A stretch of 64,000 nt of DNA from Pachypanchax playfairii. Lineage: Eukaryota > Chordata > Actinopteri > Cyprinodontiformes > Aplocheilidae. The notes under the pieces are model-generated. The model ran no database searches, was not told the DNA's origin, and saw nothing but the letters and a program-made list of their open reading frames with translations. The stretch covers positions 593,169 to 657,168 of the forward strand of contig SSNP01000136.1 in NCBI GenBank assembly GCA_006937955.1, written 5' to 3'. The translations under genes and the position numbers were made by a program. Positions 45,040 through 58,460 of this stretch are shown in pieces. Each line of letters begins with the position of its first letter. Positions within the stretch are counted from its first letter, which is position 1.

Positions 45040-48000
45040 GGTAGTTGGTACAATTATAAAAATGCTTTCCAGCATCATTCTGGAATCACTCGCTTGCCTT
45101 TTCAGAATGTGTCTTGGTGTCACATCCTCTAAAAAAGTGACAGGACCACCTTTTTCAACTGCTCTGTTGTCTTGTCAAAGTTCAGCTCCCTAACCAGCCT
45201 ACCACAACAAAACCTCAGATAGAAGAACACCAAAAACATTGTCTAACATCTCTGGAACCAACCAACCAATGGAACATTCAGCAAATTGAGCTACAGCAGT
45301 TCATCAAGCACAACACAAGATAACATTGACTTTTCAGCCTCATAACTGTCACTCGTGATTCTGTCACAGGTTCTCTGTTTTTCCTTTGAACCACCTTTGA
45401 TGATCATTAAGGCTCGAAATTAACACCAACTAACATGCCAAATGTGAGTCAAAAGACACTTTGGCAGGTACCAATAAAAAATAACAGGCCACTTTGGCCA
45501 GTGATTAATGCTTAACCCATGTCACATGACCAAACACCTTTTCCCCACCTGACCATCTGAGCTGCTCCTAATATGTCGTCTCCTTTACGCAACAAAAATA
45601 AATCCCAGCTGTGGATCAATACTTCCACATTCAGTCGCCAGGTTGTTCTTTGCCTCATGTTCCAGTGCTATTTACCTGTATTAAAACCTGAATCTGTGTG
45701 AACCTTAGATACTTACCTGACCCTTAGATACTTGCCTGCCACTTCTGGATTTTGCTGCTATCTCCAAACTACTGAACTTGGAATTCAGACATCTTGATCT
45801 CAATCTCTGCCTCAGCCCCTTCGTCCTCTCTGCCACCTGTAAGTTGACCCGTTTCTGTTTTATGAATCAGTTTTGCTGTTTTTTTATCCCTGCTGGTGAT
45901 AAAAAAAAGTTAACTTAGAGCCCTGGTGATCACTACAGTTCATCATCACATCCCAAAAGAGCAAATCATGGGAATAAATTGTGCATAGCTGCTCAAACCT
46001 TGACATTTGCCCCAAAATTTCTCCTTCAAACCCTTTAAAGCCTCCTTCTTTCTGGGTAGCAACTGTTGGCAGCAAATAGTGAACTGCATTTGCAATGGAG
46101 TTTCATAAAGTCTTAATATGTTAGCAAAGGCTTAGTTTCTTAGTGTGAGTAATAGGGCCTTGCTCTAGTGTCACCGGAATTTTGAACATGTTTTTAAAAA
46201 TTGTCATAGAAAATAATTATACAGCCAGCACAAATGTTGAATGAATGTAACAATTTATTAGTTTCTGAAAATGTTACTTTTCAATTAGGTCCGATTTTTA
46301 ACCAAAGATTTTGGATTTTTTCTTGTAATTTTGCATCTCCAATCAATCTGATCAATGTGCTGTTATAGAAAGATTTGATCTTGTGGTACACACAAATAAA
46401 TTTTAGATACAGCTGTATTCTTTCTGTGATGACCAGATTTAACTATGTTTAGTCAATATTCTGAGTGATTCACTTTACTCTGTAAATGACTCAGGCTGTC
46501 ATTCTATGAATAAAAACAATAAATTCTCTTGTATTTTTGATAATTATTTGAACCTTTTTCACAGGTCAACAGAGCAGTTGATGGTGGATTATTTAATATA
46601 GCACTTAATATTTAACAAGCAGCCATCATTCAGTTCAGCCTTGAAGCCAGTTTAGAGGTGAGAGACCCCCACGTTGTCTTCAAAATTTAACTTGCTTCTG
46701 TTTCCAGAGAGTCTGATCCAAACATACAACATTTTAACATTAAGGGGGAGATACTTCTTCTGATTAATTTCTGCAAGAACTTTACCTGTTTAAAAAAAGA
46801 CAGAAAAATTCCTTTTCCTGGCAGACATCAGCCTAACTGGAGCCAGGAAAGCTGCTTTTGATTCATGCTAAATTGCACTTTCAATACAGAATTCCTGTTT
46901 GGTTTTTTTTTTTTATTCCTTTTACACTGAACCTACTTTACATTCAGACGTTACACGCACACACATGCCCACCCAGATTTCAGTGCATTTATATATTCCT
47001 GTTAATGTCTTCTGCATACAGAGAAACACTTATTTCATATGTGTTATACTTGTTCCCTGTATCATTCACTGTTATGTCATAAACTCTGACTTAAGTCTTT
47101 TTGTTGAGGGGTTCTTTTAAAACAGTTCTGATGATTCTCATCGCCATCAAATACTGCCAGATATTTTTTAATCACAATTAAAAGAAGTCCAAAACCATCT
47201 GCTAAAGTATCTATCAAGCATGAGAAATAAGTAGCGTATACAAAATCTCTAATGCCATACATAACAAAAATGTTTGGCTATAGATGAACTAATTAGAGGT
47301 TTTAAAGTATATTTGATAATACCCTATTTCTAAGCCTTCAGGTTTGTTATCCTGGAAAACCTCGCCTGAAAAATGACTTTTGCAGAGTTACTTTTCCCAC
47401 TTAATGGTTTTTTAACGGTAAGTTGCTGTACGGACCATTTCAGCTGGTTCATTTGAAGCACACTTTATAATGTTGTATTGTGAGCAGTTGGAAGAGTTTT
47501 CTGCAACTCATTCACACCTACTAATCATAACTGTCATCTGAGGAGAGAGCGTAATTCCTCTTTTTACCTTTTCTCAGTGGTTCTCAGCAGCTCTCCTACC
47601 GAGGCAGCGCTTTGGTTAAAACTGCTCAGGAGAGTGACGTTAAATAGATCCAGTCTGTTTGCTTTTCAATTGGGGGCTTATTGTGGCTTAGACTGCAAAA
47701 ATGTATAGTTTTGGGTTTTGTGGCATTCACTTTAAATGTACCAAACATAAACGTTTTTATTTTCTTTACTGTACATGTTTTACTTATTTTTCTATTATGC
47801 CTAAAGCACAATAATTTCCAGTAACTCAAAAAAATCAACAAAAAAGTCTGAGATTTTTTTACAGCACAAAATTATGCATAACATAAATGTGCCAACTGTA
47901 AATGCCAGTGACTCATTCTCTTTGGATGTACACAATTAAGAACCTGAAATAATAAAGCGTTGAATGAAAATAAGAAACGCGAAACAAATTTTAAAGCAAA

Positions 48001-48144
48001 AATATGACTGTTAGCATCAAGGAATTATTTTGTTTGAGCTTGTGTTTTGGTTGGTTCAGCATCATTTCGTAAAGTTCTGTATCTTGTTTAATTTTAACTG
48101 AACTGCCTTAATTATTTGTTTCTTTTGTAAATGTACTAACATAA
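45040..48144. other. Intergenic, old repeats only
   Basis: About 45420-45520 (GGCTCGAAATTAACACCAAC and onward) resembles a known-looking dispersed fish repeat. About 45640-45860 is CT-rich with the same flavour. The rest is AT-rich, and no gene is supported. Confidence 0.4.
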
Positions 48145-48734
48145 CGCCGGGCTCACACTGCCTACGGAACGGCTTCGGTCCGGCTTCGGTGCGGTTTTTC
48201 CGCAAGCTACCACTCACATCTGCTCCAGATAGGGAGTGCGGCCACCTCCGGTGCTGGGTGCGTAAAACGTCACCCGCGAGAACAGAAGTTCACGTGGGTT
48301 ATCATTCTGTCGGGACTTCACACGAGAACACGTCCATTATTTAACAAATGTGTGAAAATGTGTTGTGCTGCAGGCTTTCGGGACCCTGTGTCACCGGGTG
48401 TGATGTAATGTTTACATTTCCTATTAGCGCGTGTGCTGTCTAAAAAGAAGAGTCAAGTTACAATTGTTTGTACACTCGTTTATTTTGAAAAAACACCGGA
48501 TATTCAAGCCACACTTCCTGTATAGTTCGTCAGATTTCATCAAACTTGACGCGGATCGACTCCGGCGTCCGGAAAAAATTTAACCTTGTGGATTCTTTCC
48601 GTAGTGCCGTACGGCCCCCGTAACCGGACCCGCACCGCGCGGAGCTACTGTGAGCCTTCAAAAGGGATTTTAATCTAACGGAATACCTGCGGGGGCCGCA
48701 CCGGACCGGATCTGGATGCAGTGTTAGCCCGGCG
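48145..48734. mobile_element. GC-rich MITE with TAA target duplication
   Basis: The left end CGCCGGGCTCACACTGC (48145) is inverted at the right end as GCAGTGTTAGCCCGGCG (48734). TAA flanks both sides (48142-48144, 48735-48737). A 3-bp TAA duplication is typical of PIF/Harbinger-type insertions. The 590-bp element is far more GC-rich than its surroundings, with CGG/CCG-rich subterminal regions (CGGCTTCGGTCCGGCTTCGG near the left). Reading frames inside are compositional. Confidence 0.75.
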
Positions 48735-51700
48735 TAAGATTTGTCAGGTTTTAGCACACCTATCTTTTTTATTCAGTTAGATCTGTTTGGCACACGTAAC
48801 TCACAAAATTAACTTGTTCCTGCAAATAGATTATATTTGTTTTGACTATTGATCCAATCCATTGAATTAACTCTACAGATTTGTTCAGAGCTGAAGGAAC
48901 ACAACATGCGTGAATGGATTTCTTTTAATTCAACAAAACAGATTTACAAGTGTACAGTATGGGTAGGGAACATCCTTTAGACTGAGAGAAAAACTGGAGC
49001 TTTTGGCCACATGTGGTCAATATTGACAGAAGGGAAAATATAGTTTAAAAAGATAAGAACACCTTCACAATCCTTAAATGTGAAGGACGCTTGGTTTTGT
49101 TTTTCAACCTCTTCACTGCTTCTAGCATAGGCCGGGTATCTTGAATCTGGGAAGCTAATAGTTCATTCTCAAGGCTATCAAGGTGTTGTGGAGTAAAATT
49201 TATTTACATCTCAGCATTTTCAGAAAGCTTGGTCTCAGTGGAAGGTCACAGTTCCTCCTACATGATAGTGAGCCTAAATACACAGCTAAAAAAACAAAGA
49301 ACAAAACATAGTGGACTATTCCGAAGTGGCTTTCCATGAAAGATTTATGTTGAGGTGTATCTGACATGCTCAAATCTCAATAAAACATTTAGAAGCATCA
49401 TGACTTTGTTTAACAAAACGTGGTGCAAATTTGTGTTTTTTTAACACCTCTAAGGCAAGAACAAATATTTTTCTGTGCTTCAGGCAAGTCTCAATTTTGT
49501 GATGAAAGTGACGAAAAAGACAAATATATCTCTTTATTTACATCTTAAACTCCTAACTTTAATCAGGCCAACAAGTTTTTCTACAACTGTTCTTGTAAAT
49601 ACAATAATAAATAAATTAATAAATACAAAATTTAAACTTGACTCTTGGGCAAATTAGCTAGAAATCAAAACTAAACTATTTTCGTAATGATTTTAGGATT
49701 TCTCTGCTTCTCACCCAATGACCGCTGGAGAAAAACACCAGCTTGCAACAGGACCAGAAATTGACTGACTATTTAAATGCTGATTATTTAGTAAAATAAC
49801 ATGTCAACTTTGGACAAATCAATTTTATTTTATTTTTTTTATTTCAAAACATTTTAAGCTGTCCAACATCACATATGTTGAAAAAAAAATTAAACATTAG
49901 TACATATTTAACTGTATAAACACTTAAATTAAGCTCAACTTATCGTAGGCAAATTAGTTTAGGTTTTCACAAAATGGAATTTACACAAAATTTGTAATTT
50001 ACAGTAAATTAATGGAAGCTCTGATTGCCAGAATTTCACATTGAAAAATATGGTGACAATGTAAAAGATAATCTGATAAATCTATATTTTTGGGAACCAT
50101 AACTTTCTACATCATGTCATATTCTGTCAACTCAACTTTAACTGCATCAATAGTTTTTTTAAATTAATCAAATGTCATCAGAATAATGAATTTTAAATCA
50201 TTTGTGCTCTCATAAAGAAAAATTAAACTAAAAAAAATGAAAGTACAGAATTCATTAATTAGAAGTACAAAATTCCGACCCAAAACCTGAACCAATGCAA
50301 ACACTCGCTAGTGTTTTTAACATTTACTCCCTCCAGCAAAAACAATAAGAAACAGTTTAGATTTTCCTTTCTCTGAAAATAAAACTCATCAGAACAGCTA
50401 CATTTACAATTATATTATTCCAAATAGTTCTTATAAACATGACTTTTCTTTTTCTTCAAATTCAGGAGTCTAATGAGGCTGCAATCAAGAGATTCCTGAC
50501 GTCTCATCTCTTCATCACAAGGTCATCTCAGAGTCAGAAGATGCCGATACCTATACATGCAAACTCACATCTAGGTTGAGTTTAAAATCAGCAGATAACC
50601 CAACATTCATGATTTTGGACCCTGCAAGATGACTCTAAACCAGAGAGAAAACTGGAGAAACCCCACACTTACACAGGGAGAGATTCAGATCTTTGACCTT
50701 CTTGCTGTGAGGCAACAATGCTAACCACCACCTCACAGTGCAGCCTGTGAGTGTTTTCCTTCTCTTGAATTAAAATTCCTTTAAACTGACAGGGAAATAA
50801 GTCATTAGGAGCCTCACTAATTGCTATTCATTTTCCAGGAAGAGTGGCCAACACAGAAAAGGAGCTGGAGACAGTCAGACCCAAAACCCGAACCAATGAA
50901 AACAGAAAGTAACACCAACCCTGGAAGCAGCATGATGTTTCAGAAATTAATGATCAGTCAGTTGAAAACATTGATTAACATTAAAATTAATCAATCCTGA
51001 ACTTCAAATATTGTTTTTATTTGACTGATAACAGACAGATTTTCTAAGCCCTCTTAGGTCAGACTGTATTGGACTCACTGTCCCACTCAAAGTCTCCATC
51101 TATGAGAACCCATTGAATATGAGAAGATTCAAATGGGTGGCAAAGACTCAGGATTAATGTGATGCAAATTACTGGTTATGGATGGTGCTATTAACACTGA
51201 TGCTCCTTTGAATAAGGATTACAGCTTATATAATCAAATCAAACATTTTGGCAGCATAAATAAGTTCTAAAAAATGGTTTCAATGCTCTCAATGTAGCTC
51301 CTATTTTCAGGTTTTGACCCACAATGCACAATGGACTGTTTAGTCAGAGTGTTAAAGAAGGGTCGCTGCTCCAACACTTAAAAGAGGCATACATCCTGAA
51401 CATTACCTAATTCCTGCTCAGGGTTACCCAAACATAGCCTCTTCTGTCATGCATTTATTTGATCTGAAAGTAGCTGGAAAATTTGTCTGTTTCTTTTTCA
51501 GCTGCCTGATATATGATAATCCTCCACAGGTTGTGCTTTTGGGTTGATTTCATATTTACAACTACATGTTGTTTTTATGTTAACCATAAATGTCAAGCTT
51601 TTGGAGACACTGAGTCGGGGAGGTCCTGCCAGGACAAAAGTGTGTTGTCCAGACTCAGTCTACTGCATAGGTGCATTAAATCATTATTTTCAGACAGGAA

Positions 51701-54008
51701 ATACCTGCCATTGGACATTTTGCCCGTAAAATGTACTTCTAAGATGAAATGATTCCTGCCTGGCTCTACACTCATCTGACCGACAGGGTTTTTACACTAA
51801 TCTATTTGGTTTCTAGTGAAAGCTGCAAATGTTGTTCAGTGTGTGATTAAGATGTGTCTTTGATCATGTCCAAGCAATAATTTGAAGTGATTTAATATGC
51901 AAAACAACAAGTCCACAGCTTCAGTCTCTTGTTTTCATGACGTGCCCATCACATTAGCATTTCTCTCTTGGCAGCTTCTAACGGTGGGGTGCCTGGCTCT
52001 AAGCAGTGGCTCTACGGTGGGGAAGGGTGATAGGGGGAGGTGGGGCTTTTACCCCACACTTGTCCCGCAAACTCAAGCCACAAGCTGCCCAATGTCTGAA
52101 ACCTGCACCCCCTCCCCATCCACCTACCCCTCCACACACAGACACAGACACACATGCTTCTCTGACCTCAGAGGCAGCTTCCAGGCCAGCTGGACGCGGC
52201 CTGAAACCCCACACAGCCATCAACAGTCACCACCACTCTCATGCCCCTGACCTATCACCCAAACCATTAGCATAAACTTCTGCCCTGCTGCCAAACAACA
52301 CACACATTACTGCTCACAGTCAGGCCTGTCCATGTAAAGATAGCTCTGTGTCGGGGCAGAAAATGGAGCTAGTCGAGAAGGGTAAATGCTCTCAGTTATG
52401 ATGGCATTTTACACGCAACATAAAACCCACTGTGGTCTTTTATGTTTTGTTGAGGGGTTGACTGTGGAACAGATTCCTGCCCACTGCAGCAACTAATGTG
52501 CAATATTTGAGGCTGATGAAAAATGTGCTCACCAGTGTTTAAGCCACTTTGTAACATGCCACAAGTTGGCAAGCTCCCTGTCCTTTTACCCACCTGACAA
52601 ATCCTGCTTCTTTTTACATTGCCTCAGCCTTTGCAAAAAAGTCAAGAATCAATAGAGGTCTGACTAAGGAGACCACACGCACATGGTGTTACGGTAATGA
52701 TGGCAGAGTCTGTTTGTTTGCATAAGTGAAGAGCGGGCGCAAATCGTTAATGAGTGCTTTGCGTCCAGCGTGCAACCACAGCTAAGCCAGTGGGTCAACA
52801 AGGTTGGCCAAACTAACCACAATGTGTGGGTGTGTGTGTGTTTGAGGGTAAGAGAGAGCATTTGGGTTCATGTTTACATCCAGTAGCTAAAAACCCGATA
52901 ACAGACTGTTGTTCGCCATCTTTCAACACCTTTCTATATTTAACACTGTGTTACATTTGTTATGATATACACTAACATTTTTACAATGTTAATGGAAAAA
53001 TAAGACATTTCAATTTAAATACGTATGTCAACAATTTTTGAGAAAAAGGCTTTACTTGGAATTTCCAAATTGTTGTAATGCACATTATTAGCCAAGTGCA
53101 TTTCTCAGATTCGAAATTGATCCTTTTACTGTAAATTATATTATTTATCCATTGGATATTCAAAATGGACTGCACTAAATGCAGAGGCCTTGTTAAACAG
53201 TCTTGTCCTCCCAGCTTACCCTGGGACACGCTAGCAGCAATATTTGGGAGACAGACTAAAATGCTGATCTGAACAGCTTTATCCCATGTTGAGGTGAGAC
53301 ACCCGCTTTACTCTCACCATGGCACAGGGACCTGCACCTCACTTCCAAACTTCAGGTTTCACCTCTCAATTTTCTGCTTCTTTGTGTGAATTGGAAAAAA
53401 TAGTAAACACAATCAAAAAGTCTTGAAGAATTTGCAATGTTCACCTGATATTAACCTGTTACTCCCCTCGGGTTCAATCAAGGCTCAACATCGTTCTTGG
53501 ATTTTAACAGACATTTATTGTGGACAGCATGTCTTTACATGCCTCAACAATACGTACAAATGCCGTCAGAACTATGACACAGTTTTAAAAGTTATTTTGC
53601 ATGCCTTTCAATAGCTTACCATCATGTTCTTCATGGTGGCCTTGACAGAAACCATTTGCTTTCAGGTCAGTTTGCTTAGTTTCCTTCTCTGACATTTCAA
53701 AAGGATTTTTTCTACTAATCAGCATACAGTTCAGGACAAGTTCAATACTAAACACTGAGCAATATATTATTAGAACCTGCTCTCACTACATGAGAACTGA
53801 CAATTAACACTTTTACTAACCTGAAAAAGGGGAAAAAAACGGAGCAATGATAAGACGTTACTCGTTGCTTTTCTTTCCAGTATAGATAGTTTTCCCGTGA
53901 TGTCACTTCCCGTTGATGTCGGGCATGTTGGAGGAGAAAACCCGTCTTGTCACTAGTGACGGTCATTCTAAGGACTATTTGCTGACTGACTCTATCAAGG
54001 GATTTTCC
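48735..54008. other. Long gene-poor AT-rich interval
   Basis: About 5.3 kb without a recognisable gene. 50620-50745 holds a piece of the common fish repeat (TGCAGCCTGTGAG end). 52000-52280 is C-rich with a (CA)n-like stretch at 52130-52160; its overlapping frames have no domains. (TG)n lies near 52822-52842. Confidence 0.4.
50620..50745 (-). repeat. Common teleost interspersed repeat fragment
   Basis: Phrases GAGAAAACTGGAGAAACCCC, CACAGGGAGAGATTCAGATC and CTTCTTGCTGTGAGGCAACA match the repeat at 34375-34595 in order and spacing, with a small internal deletion. Confidence 0.5.
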
Positions 54009-54930
54009 ACTAGTTTTACTAGTGATGTGCAATACCACTACTTTTCTTTTCGCTCCAATACCAAGTAAATTTCAGACTAGTATCGGCGATACCGATCTGA
54101 TACCAATACTTTGCTAAAAAATGTTCTGCTTGGAAAATTACATTTTAAAATTAGTATATTTAAAGTGGTTGTTCTCATTTGACTACCACAAATAAATGCC
54201 CATATACCAGACGATTTAAATCACTTTCCCCAATTTAGAAATGGTGCAAAAAGTCTCAATAACTCCACATTCTGTTTCACCCTCGCAGCACCTGATCTTT
54301 CCTCTCCGCCTCTGATTATGACATCTTCATATTCTGTTTTATGATTTATTTTAAAATATTTCATGATGTTTTTTAGTATTTCCAGGCATTAGTTCAGTCA
54401 TTTTAAGGGCAGGAACACTGAGTTACTGCATCCATTTGGAGAGCAAAAGTTAATATTCCACACACCATCTGCAAAGTTTGACTGGAAGTTAGTGCTTTTA
54501 TTTTGATGGTACACACAGTAGACTTCCTCCACAGATCCTGTCGGTGTAATAGCACATAACATGCTACCGGTGAACAACTCACAGTGTTCATTCACATTAC
54601 ATACTGCATTTATGTTGTTTGGGACACTAAAGTTGCTCCACAAACGACAGTGTTTGTTCTGCCATGTTAATTCTAGCTGCCAGCAAGCGGACTACAGCAA
54701 CAGGTGAGCAGCGTCGCTCTGCGTCCTTCTGCGTCCTTCTGCTTTTATATTGCACCATTACGCACTTTGCTAGGTGAAAGAAGAAGTAGTTCGATCAACT
54801 GTTAATGACAAACTGCATATCGACTTAAAATTACTAAAATATCAATATTTTAATAAGATAATCGATTCCAGAACACAAAAACCTGGAATCGGAGGTATCA
54901 ATATTTTAGTTTTTTTAGTATAAAAAAATA
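54009..54930. repeat. Decayed dispersed DNA repeat with ATACCGAT motifs
   Basis: It starts TAGTGATGTGCAATACCACT and soon has TATCGGCGATACCGATCTGA; near the right end lies GGAATCGGAGGTATCAATAT. These resemble the ends of the fish repeat family also seen at 60376-60480 (GGGATGCACCAATACTGATA). A minus-strand frame at 54398-54643 has no recognised domain. Family assignment (hAT-like MITE) is a guess. Confidence 0.4.
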
Positions 54931-55044
54931 AATCATGCCTTCTGTGTTGGTCCTAAACGATGCATGACATTCTGTCTCAATCTGTCCCCCTGCTGATATT
55001 CTGTATTTTGGGGCGGAGGCTGTGTGTGTGTGTGGGGGGGGGTT

Positions 55045-55305
55045 GTTGTTGTTCTGTGTGCTCACGAAGCGGTACCATTGATAATGCTGCTGGAATTAAT
55101 AATTTTATCCTTCTCAGTAGTAGCACTGCAGGTGCTCTCCATGTCCAAAATGTGCGTAAGCCAGGTCCTTAGTTAACTTAAAGTTGCGCACATTTTTCTG
55201 CTATGTTTTTTTTTTATAAATCCCAAAGTTTGCGTGGAAAGTTGCTTACGCAGTTTTCCGACCCCATTTTGTGTGTAAGCAAGCTTTATAAAATGAGACC
55301 CCTGG
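55045..55305 (+). mobile_element. Harbinger-type MITE fragment (right end)
   Basis: A near-copy of 22450-22709: it opens GCTCACGAAGCGGTACCATT, contains ATGTGCGTAAGCCAGGTCCT and AGTTTGCGTGGAAAGTTGCT, and ends TTTATAAAATGAGACCCCTG, the Harbinger terminal repeat. The left end is missing, with a (TG)n/(G)n tract (55020-55042) immediately before it. Confidence 0.65.
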
Positions 55306-58249
55306 TGATTAATTTTTTTATTTTACATTTGAATAAAGTCTTTGTTAAATATTTAACTGAAGTTGAAAATGTATTTTTATACAGGGTTTACATTAATTCA
55401 TCTTTACAAATGTTTTAATGACCATCACTTAACTGGATTTATGCGGCCCACCCAAAAAATATTTCACCAGCCACCGACGAGCAAACACCTGTGCCTCAGT
55501 TAGACAGAATACAAGTTTAGTTCAGTTCAATTTAGTTTTCTTTATAAATTGCCAGTTCATAACGAAAGTCATTATGAACAAGTCAAGTTCCAAGTTCAAG
55601 AGTAGACATGTAAATAAAGGCATCACTGCTGCTGTCCATAGACTAAAGCCTGTATTTCACTTGGCTGCAACCGCTGGAGATTATAAGAAATATAAAAGTG
55701 AAAGGAAATATGTACATTTTCAGTTGTATTCAAACTGAATTGACCCTTTTAACACTTTTTGAGAAACTTCACAAACATTTTGATAATGAAGTTATCAATG
55801 ACAAGGAGAAAAAGCAATTCAAACATTTTCCATATGCTGTGACTCTCGCCAGTTTCTTCCACACTGAGTTCCTAGTCCCATCCAAACTTCAATGCACAAC
55901 CTTTTGTGCTCCAGTTTTTCTTGCCTTCAGTTCATCACTCACACCTGCTCCTCATCTGTTTATCTACCAGCTGTATTTCATCTATCACTCACTCTCCTAG
56001 CATAAATATAGTTCTTGGTTTTCATTCTCCTTTTGTCAGAGCCTACCATGAGTTGTTATCTCTATCGTTGTCTTCACTGCTTCCATTTGTTCTCCTTGTG
56101 AGTTTATTTTTTTGTTGTTTTTGTTTGCCAATCTTTATTTTATCATAAAATTACATTCATATTCAGCTCTGTCCCCAATTCTACATTTTAAGGTTCATAT
56201 AAACACAATGCCAAAAGGAAACTAAAATTAACAGAAATTATTGTAAGTTAATTATCACTAGTATTATTATTACTATTATAAGACTTTTGAAAAATGAATA
56301 GATAATTACAAAGCTGAGAATTTAAAGTCAAATTACAGAAACAAGATTAGCAAATCAGGACAAAAATTAAATTATAACTGAAATAGAGACATCCGTTTAT
56401 GCAGCACTTCATGAATCAGTGATCACTGATCACCTGTATTCACCTATTTGTTCTTACATAAATGTTTGGACACATTTTTGTATTTCTTTATTTTTCATCT
56501 TGGACATTTTTGACCTTCAAATGGAGCTACCATGTCAGACCAACATGTCCTAAATACATAAACTGATTTGTTAAAGCAGTACTGAATAACCTCTCCGCAG
56601 CCGTGTCTCAGACTGCTGTTGCTTGAACCAGTGTTCTGCCGAAATATGCTACCTGTTGAGTTGTGCTTCACACATGTGCCGTTCGACAGTCTTGACTTCA
56701 ATAAACAGATTCATCATTTATTTTTGTTTCTATATTTTTCCATAAATAGGAAGGATCATAAAAATACGCTTAAACAATTTACAGGACACACTCACCATAA
56801 ACAAGAATACTGTATAAACTTCAACTGACATTTCATTATGAAATAAGGTGTCATTTTGTACTATGGTGGCATTTTGAGAGTGATGTCTAATATGAAGATA
56901 AACATGTTTTTGGTGAGTATCCACTTAGACAAGTTTCGAAATTGTAGCTTAAAGTTTTAAAAGTTATTCAATTTAAAACTTCATGGTCATTTACATCATA
57001 TCTGCAGTATTTGAAGAACTGGACTCAGTGTTTGTTTGAAAAGGGTCAGTAAATAGTCATGTGGTAAAGAGTGGCCAAAGACCACAATATCAGAAAATCT
57101 AATTCTTGAATCCATCATTTAAAGATGATAGAAAAATAATGGACCATTAAGGCAACTATCATACATCTTTAACATGTTGGGTTTGCATTGACCTTCACTT
57201 AATGAAACTTGTTCTGTAATGTTATATTTTTTGAATTGCAAAAGACCTCAAAAATAGAGCAAGGTATCCTTTGTTTAAAAAAACACATCTTTGGCCTTGA
57301 TTCTGTGAATGTACAGAAGAATTTGCTAAAATTTACTAATGAACAACGAGTTCATTAGACATTCAAATACACACTGTTGGCAGGAGATAAATCAACATAG
57401 AGAGTAAATCAAACAGGCTCCTAGCAAGCAGCTTGTTTTCTGTCCCAATGTGGTTTTCCAACAGTCTAAATCCATGAAACGGATTTGGTCACAAGAGCCA
57501 ATATGTTCTCCAGGCTGCATCCCCTTGTAAAGCAAGGAAGGAAGTTGGAGCTCACAACTGTTTGTTTTATGCTGCTCGCGGTCTCACAACGCTGTAACAT
57601 AAGGCCAGCTTTCATTGCCTCTCCACTGCATAAGCAAAAAGGAATTAGGCCTTTTAAAAGTTTATTTTGTAAGAATCGTAAATAAAAGCCGCCCTGATTC
57701 AGACCTGGATCCTCTTTCTCTCAAATGGGGCATGGCTTGCATGGGTGGTGTTGGAAATACTGAGGCAATCTGAACATGTTTATATTATACTGCCCCTGGG
57801 GAGTGTTGAGCTTTGTGGTGGAGATGGATTACAGGGGGAAAAGAGCTGTTGTAGCTGCTTAAAGTTTGGTGTTAATGGTGGGAGTGAAGTGGCTGTGTAG
57901 GTGTGAGGTGCTCGCTTTGCAGGTCACTGGAAGTGGGGGAATTCCCATAATGCAGCTGTCTTTCATATTTATGAACTAAGACTTTAAAGTTAAAGCTGCA
58001 CTGACTGATACTTTAATTTTAGGTGAATTTTTCTATATAAACAAAGTGTCTCTGTACTTTCTTCTCTGGAAAATCTGGCAGCCAAATTACTTTTAAAACA
58101 ACATATTAAAAAGTTCATTTAGACTTTTACCTTGGTATTTTTACAGAGAATTTTGTAGATGAATAAAGGTTTATTTTTAGGTTTGTGCATTTGTTTCTGG
58201 AACTGGATCCGTAGGAGATTATATTCAAATAGGTAAGTTGTTGACATTT
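55306..58249. other. Intergenic, no gene recognised
   Basis: AT-rich. About 55860-56100 (CACTCACACCTGCTCCTCAT, AGCATAAATATAGTTCTTGG) resembles a dispersed fish repeat. The short frames at 55698-56000 and 57485-57685 have no domain. Confidence 0.4.
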
Positions 58250-58460
58250 AATAACAACCCTTGATTTCCAAAAAATTGGAATGTATAACTCTAAAATATT
58301 AAAAAAGAAAAGAGCAATGATTTGTACATCTCACAAGTGTGTTTTTTAATTACCAATAGAACATGAACCAGGTATCACATGTTGAAACTGAGATATTTTA
58401 CCATTTCATAGAAAATATTAACTCATTTTGAAATTGACGGCAGCAACACATCCAAATAAA
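58250..58460. repeat. Dispersed fish MITE-like repeat
   Basis: Phrases CCAAAAAATTGGAATGTATA, AGAGCAATGATTTGTACATC, ACTGAGATATTTTACCATTT and GACGGCAGCAACACATC correspond to a very common teleost repeat with a GTTGGGACA-like terminus. This copy is diverged. Recognised from memory only. Confidence 0.5.

Noticed and set aside
52006..52275. Proline/histidine-rich frames in the C-rich stretch
   Set aside because: Low-complexity composition with frames on both strands, and no homologous domain recognised.
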